A stretch of DNA of 64,000 nt from positions 155,893-219,892 of the forward strand of contig JAPZUF010000006.1 in NCBI GenBank assembly GCA_027533395.1. Reading direction: 5' to 3'. Shown one piece after another: positions 43,645 through 53,226 of this stretch. A model generated the notes under the pieces. It was given only the letters and a program-made list of their open reading frames with translations. It ran no database searches and was not told the DNA's origin. The stretch's first letter is position 1. Each line of letters opens with the position of its first letter. Origin of the DNA: Cyclobacteriaceae bacterium (GTDB lineage Bacteria > Bacteroidota > Bacteroidia > Cytophagales > Cyclobacteriaceae). A program made the translations under genes and the position numbers.

Positions 43645-43786
43645 AATTTTATTTTACTTTAAACCGCAATTTTAACGAAACCGTTGGAATTTTCTGACCA
43701 ATCATGATTTCTTTGTTTCAATGGTATGCATTTGTCTTTATTTGCAACATCTTTTAGGATAAGTGTTGTTAAAAAAAGTTAAATTC

Positions 43787-43818
43787 TTGATTTTGCAAAA
43801 CTTCAAAACCTAACTTTG
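43787..43818 (+). promoter_or_regulatory. Promoter of the YtxH gene
   Basis: TTG (43787-43789), 21 bases, TAACTTTG (43811-43818), a perfect TAnnTTTG box. Its end is only 6 bases before the ATG at 43825, so the mRNA would be nearly leaderless. The box overlaps the upstream in-frame TTG at 43816, ruling that start out. Confidence 0.6.
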
Positions 43819-43824
43819 TCATTC

Positions 43825-44139
43825 ATGAGTAAAAAAGGTGGAAATACCCTGTTGGCTTTCTTACTTGGCGCTGCTGCCGGGGCAGCAATAGGTATTTTGT
43901 ATGCTCCAGAAAAAGGCTCCGTAACACGTGAAAAGCTTTCTTTCAAATTGGATAAATACCGCAAAATGTTGCAAGATTTAATCAACGACTTGATTGAAGG
44001 AAAAGAAACGCCACTAACAACAGAAGCAAAAAACCAAGGACAAAAAGTGGTTGACGCCACCAAATCGAAAGCAGAAAAATTATTAGAAGATGTTGATGAC
44101 TTATTGGAGCAAATGCGCAATACTAAGTCGAACGGTTAA
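43825..44139 (+). CDS. YtxH domain protein
   Basis: A 104-residue small membrane protein: an N-terminal glycine/alanine-rich helix (NTLLAFLLGAAAGAAIGILY, about residues 7-26), then APEKGSVTREKLS and a charged amphipathic helix. That is the YtxH family, common in Bacteroidota, often linked to stress or the envelope, of unknown biochemical function. The DUF1573 lipoprotein gene follows 13 bases later. The start at 43825 follows the promoter. Confidence 0.88.
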   Translation: MSKKGGNTLLAFLLGAAAGAAIGILYAPEKGSVTREKLSFKLDKYRKMLQDLINDLIEGKETPLTTEAKNQGQKVVDATKSKAEKLLEDVDDLLEQMRNTKSNG

Positions 44140-44152
44140 ATGATTAAAGCGT

Positions 44153-44689
44153 ATGAATAAGATGAAAATGATGTTGCTGTTGCTTGTTTTAGCTGCAGCA
44201 TTAGTATCCTGCCAAAACAAAGAAGCTGAAAAGAAAATTGCAGCTCTTGAGGCACGTTTAAATGAATTAGAAGGAAGAAAAACACCTGCTGTTAAACAAA
44301 CACCTGAAGCTACAGCCCAACCTGAAACCAAACCCGAAGGACCTCTACCCGTGCTTCAGTTTGAAAAGGTTGAACACGATTTCGGAACCATTCAAGAAGG
44401 ACAAAAGGTATCGTACACCTATAAGTTTAAAAATACAGGTGAGGCTCCTCTTATCATTCAAAGTGCACAACCTTCATGTGGTTGCACTGTGCCTGAATGG
44501 TCTAAAGACCCCATTCAGCCTGGTAAAGAAGGTTTTGTAAAGGCTGAATTTGATAGCAAAGGAAAGCCAAACGCACAAAACAAAACCATCACCGTAACAG
44601 CCAACACCTGGCCAAAGCAAACCACGTTGCGCTTTAAAGCCATGGTATTACCAAATCCTAATGCAGGTGCAAATGGTCCAGTAAAATAA
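44153..44689 (+). CDS. DUF1573 lipoprotein
   Basis: A 178-residue predicted lipoprotein with the Cys at residue 20 (ALVSCQNK), a short helical stretch (KKIAALEARLNELEG), a Pro/Thr linker, and a DUF1573 domain from about residue 65. Signatures are VEHDFGTIQEGQKVSYTYKF, NTGEAPLIIQSAQPSCGCT and FDSKGKPNAQNKTITVTAN. DUF1573 is an Ig-like domain; the role is unknown. It follows the YtxH gene and ends in a strong terminator. Confidence 0.92.
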   Translation: MNKMKMMLLLLVLAAALVSCQNKEAEKKIAALEARLNELEGRKTPAVKQTPEATAQPETKPEGPLPVLQFEKVEHDFGTIQEGQKVSYTYKFKNTGEAPLIIQSAQPSCGCTVPEWSKDPIQPGKEGFVKAEFDSKGKPNAQNKTITVTANTWPKQTTLRFKAMVLPNPNAGANGPVK

Positions 44690-44711
44690 TAGCATCATTC
44701 AACCCAATAAA

Positions 44712-44743
44712 AGAAAGGCTCCATTCGGAGCTTTTCTTTTTTT
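44712..44743 (+). terminator. Terminator of the DUF1573 gene
   Basis: AGAAAGGCTCC (44712-44722) pairs with GGAGCTTTTCT (44727-44737), with one G-T pair, loop ATTC, and then seven T. Confidence 0.88.
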
Positions 44744-44772
44744 ATCCTTTGGCTAACTGATTAAATTGCCAC

Positions 44773-45603
44773 ATGTATCATACCCGACTAAGCATTATTT
44801 GCAATGCAGACTACGCTGAAATTTTAATGGCCGAAATCGCAGAAACCGGTTTTGATACCTTTATGGAAACAGAAACCGGCATCGAAGCTTATGCCGAAGA
44901 AGATAAATTTAACAAAGTGGATCTCGTATCCATCTTAGAACGGTATCAAAAACAAAGTAACTTAAGTTGGCATTTCGATACCATCGAAAAAAAGAATTGG
45001 AACGAGGAGTGGGAAAAAAACTACCAACCTGTAATCGTCAACGATACTTGTATTATTCGTGCTGTGTTTCATCAGCCTGATAAAAATTATCCATTCGACA
45101 TCATCATCACCCCCAAAATGTCGTTTGGAACAGGCCATCATGCTACCACCCATTTAATGATTAAACACCAACTTGATATTAACCATCAAAACAAATTAGT
45201 GATGGATGCTGGTTGTGGCACTGCCGTTTTATCTATTATGGCATCCAAACGAGAAGCTAAATTTGTTGATGCCTTTGATATTGATGCTTGGAGCATTGAA
45301 AATGGAAAAGAAAATGCAGAAATGAATGGTTGCTCTAACATTCGTATCAGACAAGGAAAAATAAGTGATTTGAAATTTAATGAGCCATTTGATATCATTT
45401 TAGCCAATATCAATAAAAACATTTTGCTGATGGAAATGCCGTATTACAGCGCTTACCTCAAAAAAGATGGTCTACTATTGCTCAGTGGTTTTTATGAACA
45501 CGACATCGCTGATATTGAAAGTAGAGCTAAAGGAGAAAACCTGATTTTACAACACTTCCATACGCTAGAGACCTGGGCAGCCGTTTTATTTAAAAAATTG
45601 TAA
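44773..45603 (+). CDS. prmA: Ribosomal protein L11 methyltransferase
   Basis: A 276-residue SAM-dependent enzyme that methylates ribosomal protein uL11. The PrmA substrate-recognition domain is N-terminal (NWNEEWEKNYQPVIVNDTCI), followed by KMSFGTGHHATTHLM, the SAM motif DAGCGTAVLSIMASK and LANINKNILLMEM. The family distinguishes L11 enzymes by GTGHHATT. No uL11 gene is adjacent. The promoter probably lies in the short gap after the terminator. Confidence 0.95.
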   Translation: MYHTRLSIICNADYAEILMAEIAETGFDTFMETETGIEAYAEEDKFNKVDLVSILERYQKQSNLSWHFDTIEKKNWNEEWEKNYQPVIVNDTCIIRAVFHQPDKNYPFDIIITPKMSFGTGHHATTHLMIKHQLDINHQNKLVMDAGCGTAVLSIMASKREAKFVDAFDIDAWSIENGKENAEMNGCSNIRIRQGKISDLKFNEPFDIILANINKNILLMEMPYYSAYLKKDGLLLLSGFYEHDIADIESRAKGENLILQHFHTLETWAAVLFKKL

Positions 45604-45669
45604 GCTGTTTATGCCTATATATCCAATCAAAATCTTCGTTAACTTGTCTGCTTAATTGTGTAACAACCG

Positions 45670-48600
45670 GTGAGGCATTTTTTAATCATATTCATCCTCC
45701 TTATTTTTTGTCATACTCTTGCCGAAGCACAGAGCAAAAAGGGTAATGCTGTGCCACCTGGCACTGCGTTTCACGATAGCCTGCGTTGGGTATTAGAAAA
45801 CACAAGAGGTGTGGAAGCCATCGCAACCGGCACGGCCTTCGTTCAAGTATGGAATACGCTGGGACTTACAGAACAACAACAAATTCAAAAACAGGTAAAA
45901 CTCATGCATCAAAAAGCATTTGGTTTAAAACCAAATCTGATCAATTACTTGGGCGCTATCGTGCATGCGCAAACCACAGAGAAAACTGATGCCGTTGTTT
46001 TTAATTCTTTTTTAAATGTATGTGGATTAGTAATTGAAAATTATTCTGCCAAGCAAGCAATTCCTTTTTTTGAAGGCAGCAAAAATTTCTTTTTGCATCA
46101 TGCTCTACATAGAGAAAAAGTATATAAGCTAAAAGTAAGCGCAGAACCCTATCGTTTCGATTTTATTGCCCCTGCCAAACCTATCGAAATGGTAGATGCA
46201 CCCCCACTACCCTTAGATACAATACCAGACGATGATTGGTCTGATACAAGCAGCGATGAAATAAATAACGATGAGGCATATGCAGAACTACCACCAATTA
46301 ACAACGAACCAAGATGGAAAGCACTTGTTCCTAGTGTTGTGTCTCCTTTTTTTGATGGTCCGGTAATTGTATTCGACAGAACCACTTTAACTTTTGTAAC
46401 AAGATACGATTCTGCTTCAATTGAATATACTAAAGGTTCGTATTCATTTTTTACTCAAACCTTTAGTGGCGAAGGTGGTAAGTTTAATTTTACTTCAGCC
46501 AAGTTGCCTGCAGATTCTGTTTTTTGCGATTTAGGAACTTACTACTTTAAAACCAACAAACCTGAGTTTAAAAGCGAGATGGCTTTATTAACATATAGAG
46601 GTAAGTTAACAGAAAATATTCCAGGACGGTTAGAGTTCCGTTCATTGCCTCGCAAAGATTCTGTAGCTGCACGTTATCCCGTCTTCATTTCTTACCCTTC
46701 CGATATTGAAATAAAAAATGTATTACCGGCTAAAGCTAAATTGATTGGCGGAGTAACTTTACGCGGTAATCAACTATCAACACAAGCCTTATATTACAAT
46801 CGCTCATCTCTTTCTATTGAAAAAAATAGCAACACCCAATTAAAGGCTTACACTAACTATTTTACTTTCGGCAAAAAATCACTTTTATCAGAAAAAGCAC
46901 GCGTTAGTTTATTTCATGGTAATGATTCTGTCTCTCATCCATCATTACGTTTCAGTTACAGATTCCCATCAGATAGTTTAGAAAACATACAATTGTTTAC
47001 TGCAAAAGGAAATATGCGGTATGCACCTTTTTCCTCTTCTTTTTTTAATCTTGATTTCGCAGTAAACAAAGTAGATTGGAATCTCGCAGTAGATAGTTTA
47101 AATATGACTATAAGTGGTGGCAGATCTACAGTGCCTATGATTGTAGAAAGCGTAGATTATTATGACCCGGCAGATTATCAGGCTTTACAGATACAGCTTT
47201 TCAATTTTCATCCACTTTTACTCGTTACTGATTATGTAAAGAAAAGAAGAACAAAAGAATTTTATGTAAGTGATTTGGCTTTATTCGCTAACAGAGATTT
47301 AATCATCATAAGACAAGCCATTGATTTTTTAGCAGAGAAAGGCATGGTTGACTATTTTCCTGAAAGTGATTTTGTTCGAGTAAAAGAAAAAGCCATTCGC
47401 TTTCAACGTTCGCAAAAAAAGATGGGCGATTACGACAACATGAAAATCCATTCCGTTATCGATTCATTACCCAATGCAACTTTAAACTTTGAGAAAAATC
47501 AATTAACAGTTCGCGGTGTCGAAGCTTTTCAATTGAGCGATTCCCTTAATTGCTATATCAAACCTGATAGCGGCACGATCGTTTTTATGCAGAACAGAGA
47601 TTTAAAATTTAATGGAAAAGTTTCTGCAGGAAATTTCGAAATAACCGGTAAAGATTTTACACTCAAGTACGATAGCTTCTTTATCAGCTTAAATAAAATT
47701 GATTACATAGGTTTTTTTGTTACCGAAAAAAATAAGCGCGGACAAACCGTAAGAAGAAGAATAGACAACTCCATGCAAGGTGCCGACTCTACCAGCACTG
47801 CCGCAGCCGGATTAACCAACATAAGAGGCGCAAGCGGAAACTTGTACATTAGCAAACCCAACAACAAATCCGGAAGATTGAAAAGTGCAGATTTCCCTCG
47901 GATCGATGCAACCAGTGGTGGCGTAATTTATTTTGATAGAAAAGAAATTTTAAATGGCACATACGATCGCTCCGTTTTCTTTGTGGTACCTCCTTTTAAA
48001 CTCGATAGTTTAAATGATGCCGACCCTGCCGCCATTAATTTCGATGGTACCTTTGTTACCAATGGTATGTTTCCAAACTTTAAAGAGAAACTGCACACCA
48101 TGCCCGATAAATCTTTAGGGTTTGAACATGCTGTTCCTAAAGCAGGATACAATTTATACAAAGGCGAAGGAAAATTTTTCGGACAAATTACGCTCGATAA
48201 AAAAGGAATTCGAAGCCAGGGAAGAGTTAACTATCTGGCGGCACACATCAATTCTTCCGATTTCATTTTTTACCCCGACTCAGTTATTGCAAAAGGAAAT
48301 CGTGCATGGATGGATAGAAAACAAGTTGGAGCGGTGGCATTTCCGCAAGGTTCATTTCCCGATTACAGCATGGTGTGGAAACCGAAGAAAGATGAAATGA
48401 CGTTACGCACTACCGGCAAGGCCTTTAATTTTTACGATAGCACCGCTCAGTTAAATGGTTCCATCATCGTTTCTAAAAACGGAGTGGCAGGTGATGGTTC
48501 GCTAAAAACCAGAGGAACAGAATTGTTATCCAAAGAAATGAATTTTACGTCCGATGCCTTTACCGCCCGCCATGCCTTGTTTAAAGTATTGGGTACAGAC

Positions 48601-50466
48601 CCTACCAAACCAGCCTTAGCCGGAACAGATGTAAAATTAAACTTCAATTTAAAAGATAACTTTGCAGATATAGGCCCCGAAGTAGCCGGAGATGCCGCCA
48701 TTGAATTTCCATACGCTCAGTTTAAAACATCTATTCCGCGCGCTGTATGGGATTTAAATACGCAAAAAATTACCATGTCGAAAGACAAAGATGTACCCTT
48801 AGAAGATTCTTATTTTTATACCACCCGTAAAGATTTAGATTCGTTACGTTTCAATGCCTCTAAAGCTGAATATGATATAAAGAAACAAGAATTAAAAGTT
48901 TCGGGCATTCCATACATAGTAGTTGCAGATGCTAAAATTACTCCAAATAAAAATGAAGTTTTAATTTTAGAAAACGCGCAAATCGGCACATTAAAAAATA
49001 CAACCATCGCTTTAGATACCATTAATGGTTATCATAAACTAAAAGATGGTGTAATCGACATCAAATCCAGAAATGCATTTTCTGGCTATGCAACCTATCA
49101 GTATGTAAATTTTTTAAAAGATACATTCGATATCAAGATGACGGATTTTCGTTTAGAAGAATTTGCATCTGTTGATTCTACTAAACGATTATCTAAAAGA
49201 AATAAAGAATTAAAACAACAAACCGTAGCCAACGGTACCGTAAACGAAGACGCAAAACTTGTATTAGATGCAGGTATGTTTTACAAAGGCGACATGAAAA
49301 TGTATGCCACACGCCCAGCTTTAGAGTTAGATGGTTTGGTAAAACTTGATATCAAAAAAATAAAAAATTATAACACTTGGATTGAATATAAACAAAGCGG
49401 AGAAGAAACTGGTGTGTACATTGACTTTGATAATGCCTTGACTGAAAACGGAACCAAAGTAGATGCAGGTTTGCATTTTGATAGCAAAGACAATAGTTTA
49501 TACATTTCGTTTCTTAGCGATAAAAGACAAGATGAAGATGAAGACTTTTTTGTACCGAGTGGTAAATTGTTTTATGATGCCGAGACAAAAGATTTTAAAA
49601 TTGAAGATTTAGAAAAAGCTGCAGGCACCAAACTTTCAGGTAAAGTATTTTCGTATAGCGATGAAACGCAACAAATTAAATTTGAAGGACCTGTAAATTT
49701 ATTTAGTGGTACATCATCTTTCAATCTTACTTCAACTGTAATTGGTCAGGGCAACTTAAACAACAACGATATCAAAATGAATGCTTTGGTATTGCTCGAC
49801 ACAAAAGCTCCACCAGCGATATTCGACATCATGGCACGCGATATACAAAAAGTAATTGCTACTGAAGGTGCAGGAGAAGGCTTAGGCGACTTAACCGAAC
49901 TCTTGTACAAAGTTGCCGACATCGTTGGTGAAAAAGAAGCGCGTGCCTACGAACAAAAAAGTGCGAAAGCTTATACTTCATTAGCAACATTACAAGGGAC
50001 AGCCAAACCCATCAACTTTGCAAATGTAAATTTTAAATGGTCGCAAGAGTATAAAGCATTTTATAGTGAAGGCAGCCTGGGCATTGCAAACATAGGCAGA
50101 AACGATATCAATGGTTCTTTCGAAGGTTTTATGGAAATTAAAAAGAATGAAGATGGCATGCCTGTATTCAATGTTTTCTTTAAAGCTTCGCCAGAGTCAT
50201 GGTATTCTTTTAGCTTTGAAGATAACCGTTTACTCATTCAATCTTCTAACCCTGAGTTTAACAATACAGTTTCTAAGAAAACCAATTCGGGCAAAGCAAA
50301 AGTGGGTGAATTGGTTTTCATTCCAGGAAGCGATGAAGAAACACTTGCTTTTATCAATCGTTTTAGAAAAGATTATTATGGCATAGAAGTGCCGTATAGT
50401 TTAAGTGCCGGAACCAGTGGCGCTAAAAAGAAAGAAGAGAAGAAGGAAGAAGACGATGGATTTTAA
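45670..50466 (+). CDS. Giant exported protein, unknown function
   Basis: The 1598-residue protein opens at a GTG (no ATG for over 100 codons) with a clear signal peptide (LIIFILLIFCHTLAEAQ). The first 150 residues are helical. From about 200 on it is almost all beta-strand, with repeated patterns such as GNLYISKPNNKSGRL and GVIYFDRKEIL, alternating hydrophobic residues, and no membrane helix. It ends in a charged tail (KKKEEKKEEDDG). I recognise no domain; long beta-rich proteins of this kind could act as envelope bridges or passive scaffolds, but that is speculation. Followed by the dipeptidase 33 bases later. Confidence 0.8.
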   Translation: MRHFLIIFILLIFCHTLAEAQSKKGNAVPPGTAFHDSLRWVLENTRGVEAIATGTAFVQVWNTLGLTEQQQIQKQVKLMHQKAFGLKPNLINYLGAIVHAQTTEKTDAVVFNSFLNVCGLVIENYSAKQAIPFFEGSKNFFLHHALHREKVYKLKVSAEPYRFDFIAPAKPIEMVDAPPLPLDTIPDDDWSDTSSDEINNDEAYAELPPINNEPRWKALVPSVVSPFFDGPVIVFDRTTLTFVTRYDSASIEYTKGSYSFFTQTFSGEGGKFNFTSAKLPADSVFCDLGTYYFKTNKPEFKSEMALLTYRGKLTENIPGRLEFRSLPRKDSVAARYPVFISYPSDIEIKNVLPAKAKLIGGVTLRGNQLSTQALYYNRSSLSIEKNSNTQLKAYTNYFTFGKKSLLSEKARVSLFHGNDSVSHPSLRFSYRFPSDSLENIQLFTAKGNMRYAPFSSSFFNLDFAVNKVDWNLAVDSLNMTISGGRSTVPMIVESVDYYDPADYQALQIQLFNFHPLLLVTDYVKKRRTKEFYVSDLALFANRDLIIIRQAIDFLAEKGMVDYFPESDFVRVKEKAIRFQRSQKKMGDYDNMKIHSVIDSLPNATLNFEKNQLTVRGVEAFQLSDSLNCYIKPDSGTIVFMQNRDLKFNGKVSAGNFEITGKDFTLKYDSFFISLNKIDYIGFFVTEKNKRGQTVRRRIDNSMQGADSTSTAAAGLTNIRGASGNLYISKPNNKSGRLKSADFPRIDATSGGVIYFDRKEILNGTYDRSVFFVVPPFKLDSLNDADPAAINFDGTFVTNGMFPNFKEKLHTMPDKSLGFEHAVPKAGYNLYKGEGKFFGQITLDKKGIRSQGRVNYLAAHINSSDFIFYPDSVIAKGNRAWMDRKQVGAVAFPQGSFPDYSMVWKPKKDEMTLRTTGKAFNFYDSTAQLNGSIIVSKNGVAGDGSLKTRGTELLSKEMNFTSDAFTARHALFKVLGTDPTKPALAGTDVKLNFNLKDNFADIGPEVAGDAAIEFPYAQFKTSIPRAVWDLNTQKITMSKDKDVPLEDSYFYTTRKDLDSLRFNASKAEYDIKKQELKVSGIPYIVVADAKITPNKNEVLILENAQIGTLKNTTIALDTINGYHKLKDGVIDIKSRNAFSGYATYQYVNFLKDTFDIKMTDFRLEEFASVDSTKRLSKRNKELKQQTVANGTVNEDAKLVLDAGMFYKGDMKMYATRPALELDGLVKLDIKKIKNYNTWIEYKQSGEETGVYIDFDNALTENGTKVDAGLHFDSKDNSLYISFLSDKRQDEDEDFFVPSGKLFYDAETKDFKIEDLEKAAGTKLSGKVFSYSDETQQIKFEGPVNLFSGTSSFNLTSTVIGQGNLNNNDIKMNALVLLDTKAPPAIFDIMARDIQKVIATEGAGEGLGDLTELLYKVADIVGEKEARAYEQKSAKAYTSLATLQGTAKPINFANVNFKWSQEYKAFYSEGSLGIANIGRNDINGSFEGFMEIKKNEDGMPVFNVFFKASPESWYSFSFEDNRLLIQSSNPEFNNTVSKKTNSGKAKVGELVFIPGSDEETLAFINRFRKDYYGIEVPYSLSAGTSGAKKKEEKKEEDDGF

Positions 50467-50499
50467 TTTGTAACAACAATCTACATATATTTCAACGTT

Positions 50500-51855
50500 A
50501 TGGTAAAAGAATACATTGCCCAACATCAGGAAAGATTTCTACAAGAATTATTCGATTTATTAAGAATACCTTCCGTTAGTGCCGACAGTAAATTTAAAAC
50601 AGATGTGCGCAAAGCTGCAGAATATGTAAAAGCAAGATTATTGGAAGCCGGAGCCACTAAAGTTGAGTTGGTAGAAACTAAAGGTCATCCAATTGTATTT
50701 GGAGAGAAAATCATCAACCCTGCCTTACCAACTGTATTAGTATATGGACATTACGATGTACAGCCAGCCGATCCTTTGCATTTATGGACATCTCCTGCCT
50801 TTGAACCTGTTGTGAAAGATGGAAAAATTTATGCTCGCGGTGCATGCGATGATAAAGGACAGTTTTACATGCACATCAAAGCTTTCGAAATCATGAATAA
50901 ACAAAACACCTTGCCATGCAATGTTAAGTTCATGATTGAAGGAGAAGAAGAAGTGGGCTCAGATAACTTACCGATTTTTGTTAAAGAATATAAAGAAAAA
51001 TTAAAAGCAGATATCATTTTGATATCAGACACTTCTTTAATTTCTCTCGAACATCCTTCCATTACTGTTGGCTTGCGCGGATTGAGTTATCTGGAAGTAG
51101 AAGTTACAGGCCCTAATCGCGATTTACACTCGGGTGTATATGGTGGTGCGGTAGCCAACCCCATCAATGTATTAGCTCAAATGATTGCCAGCCTACATGA
51201 TGAAGATGGCAAAGTAAACATTCCTGGATTTTATGATGCAGTTGTCGATCTCACAGATGCAGAGCGCGAAGCACTGAACAAAGCGCCCTTCAATTTAGAT
51301 CATTATAAAAAAGATTTAGATGTAGCCGATGTTAAAGGAGAGAACGGCTATACAACCATCGAGCGCACTGGTATTCGACCAACCTTAGATGTAAATGGAA
51401 TTTGGGGAGGATACATTGGTGAAGGAGCCAAAACCGTTTTACCTTCTAAAGCATCAGCAAAAATTTCGATGCGTTTAGTGCCTAATCAAGATAGCGCAAC
51501 CATCACTGAACTTTTCACCAAACATTTTCAAGCTATTGCACCAACTTCAGCAAAAGTAAAAGTTACGCCCCACCACGGTGGGCAACCTGCTGTCACATCA
51601 ACCACTTCTAAAGCATACTTAGCTGCGGAAAAAGCATTTGAAGAAGTGTGGGGAAAGAAACCTATTCCTACACGCGATGGAGGAAGCATTCCTATTGTTT
51701 CTTTGTTTAAAAAAGAATTAGGTTTAGAAACTGTGTTAATGGGTTTTGGTTTAGATAGCGATGCCATACACTCACCCAACGAGCATTATGGTATCAGGAA
51801 TTTTACCATCGGTATTGAAACGATTGTAGCATTCTACAAACACTTCGCGAAATGA
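50500..51855 (+). CDS. M20 family dipeptidase
   Basis: A 451-residue metallopeptidase of the M20 family that cleaves dipeptides. Metal ligands are visible in VLVYGHYDVQPADP, ARGACDDKGQFYMH, the Glu-Glu in MIEGEEEVGSDN and DSDAIHSPNE. It has no signal peptide and is cytoplasmic. The serine hydrolase start overlaps its stop by 4 bases. PepV- or carnosinase-like function is likely; exact substrates cannot be read off. Confidence 0.93.
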   Translation: MVKEYIAQHQERFLQELFDLLRIPSVSADSKFKTDVRKAAEYVKARLLEAGATKVELVETKGHPIVFGEKIINPALPTVLVYGHYDVQPADPLHLWTSPAFEPVVKDGKIYARGACDDKGQFYMHIKAFEIMNKQNTLPCNVKFMIEGEEEVGSDNLPIFVKEYKEKLKADIILISDTSLISLEHPSITVGLRGLSYLEVEVTGPNRDLHSGVYGGAVANPINVLAQMIASLHDEDGKVNIPGFYDAVVDLTDAEREALNKAPFNLDHYKKDLDVADVKGENGYTTIERTGIRPTLDVNGIWGGYIGEGAKTVLPSKASAKISMRLVPNQDSATITELFTKHFQAIAPTSAKVKVTPHHGGQPAVTSTTSKAYLAAEKAFEEVWGKKPIPTRDGGSIPIVSLFKKELGLETVLMGFGLDSDAIHSPNEHYGIRNFTIGIETIVAFYKHFAK

Positions 51856-53177
51856 GAATAATATTCATTGTTGTTTTGATTATTTGCTTCAATAAAATTG
51901 AAGCGCAAGTCTTTAACCGTTCTAAGCTCGATAGTTTTATGGTAAAGCTTGAACAAAACAAAATGGCAATGGGTAGTATTTCTATCTATAAAGCCGGAAA
52001 AGAAGTTTATACAAAAAGTATAGGTTATAAAGATTCTGTACAAAAATTAAAAGCCAATCATGAATCACTTTATAGGATAGGATCTATCAGTAAAACCTAT
52101 ACGGCTACGTTAATCCTCATGCTGAAAGAAAAAGGTAAATTATCGTTATCAAATAAATTATCTACCTGGTTTCCGGATATTAAAAATGCAGATGAGATCA
52201 CCATTGAACATCTTCTAAGGCATCGTTCAGGATTATTTAATTTCACAAACGAATTAAATTTCGCCCAATGGATGACGCAACCCATCAAGCGAGAAGCGTT
52301 ACTTCAGAAGATTATTCAATACACACCTAATTTTAAACCAGGAGAAAAATTTGAGTATTCGAACACAAATTATTTTTTACTTGCCTTAATTGCAGAAAAA
52401 CAAAGTGGAAAAAAGTATCATCAACTGCTGCATGAATTCATCTGTAAACCTTTAAAATTAAAAAGAACATTTGATCTCCCCGATTCAAAATTTTTTTCAG
52501 ACCAAACTATTTCATTTAAGAAATATGCTGATTGGGTTCCTGATACTAATACACACTTATCGGTTACACTTGGTGCAGGCAGTATAGTTGCCAATGCGGA
52601 AGAAGTCAATATTTTTTTACATGCCTTATTCACAAATAAACTATTAACAAAAAAATCAGTTGAAGAAATGTCTACACTTGTAGACGGTTATGGACTCGGA
52701 TTATTTCGCGCTCCGTTTTATGAACGGTCAGCTTTGGGACACAATGGAGGAATTGATGGATTTCGTTCAGCAGGTTATTATTTTGCAGATGACCAAGTGA
52801 GTGTAACTTATCTTGCCAACGCGGTTGATTATCCTTTTAATGATGTAATGATTGGAATTTTAAGTATTTTCTATGGCAGAAATTATACAATTCCTGAATT
52901 TGAAAATAAAATTTCACTTCATACCCCTGAAGAATTAAAAAAACTAGAAGGCACTTATTCAAGTAAACAACTGCCCTTTCAAATTATTATTTCAGCACAA
53001 AGTCATGTTCTTTTATTTAAACCTTCTCATCAAACTGAGATTAAATTAGCAGAAAAAGAAAGGTTTATTTTTGAATACAAAGCAGCCAACTTACAAGTTG
53101 AGTTTGATGTCAATTCTCAGAAGTTTATTATGAAACAAGGACCTGGTATTTACGAATTTGTAAAACAAAATCAATAG
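51852..53177 (+). CDS. Exported serine hydrolase, beta-lactamase-related
   Basis: A 441-residue protein with signal peptide (IVVLIICFNKIEAQ). The beta-lactamase/DD-peptidase-like domain has the SxxK nucleophile SISK (Ser78-Lys81), the YSN motif in EYSNTNYF (Tyr168) and a late GHNGGIDGF. A C-terminal lipocalin-like or beta domain follows (after about residue 360). Such proteins act as D-aminopeptidases or esterases. Translation overlaps the dipeptidase gene by 4 bases; both may process small peptides. Confidence 0.9.
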   Translation: MRIIFIVVLIICFNKIEAQVFNRSKLDSFMVKLEQNKMAMGSISIYKAGKEVYTKSIGYKDSVQKLKANHESLYRIGSISKTYTATLILMLKEKGKLSLSNKLSTWFPDIKNADEITIEHLLRHRSGLFNFTNELNFAQWMTQPIKREALLQKIIQYTPNFKPGEKFEYSNTNYFLLALIAEKQSGKKYHQLLHEFICKPLKLKRTFDLPDSKFFSDQTISFKKYADWVPDTNTHLSVTLGAGSIVANAEEVNIFLHALFTNKLLTKKSVEEMSTLVDGYGLGLFRAPFYERSALGHNGGIDGFRSAGYYFADDQVSVTYLANAVDYPFNDVMIGILSIFYGRNYTIPEFENKISLHTPEELKKLEGTYSSKQLPFQIIISAQSHVLLFKPSHQTEIKLAEKERFIFEYKAANLQVEFDVNSQKFIMKQGPGIYEFVKQNQ

Positions 53178-53226
53178 ACAGAACTTTATCAACATTTAAT
53201 AAGTTATTGCGTATTATACATATTTT

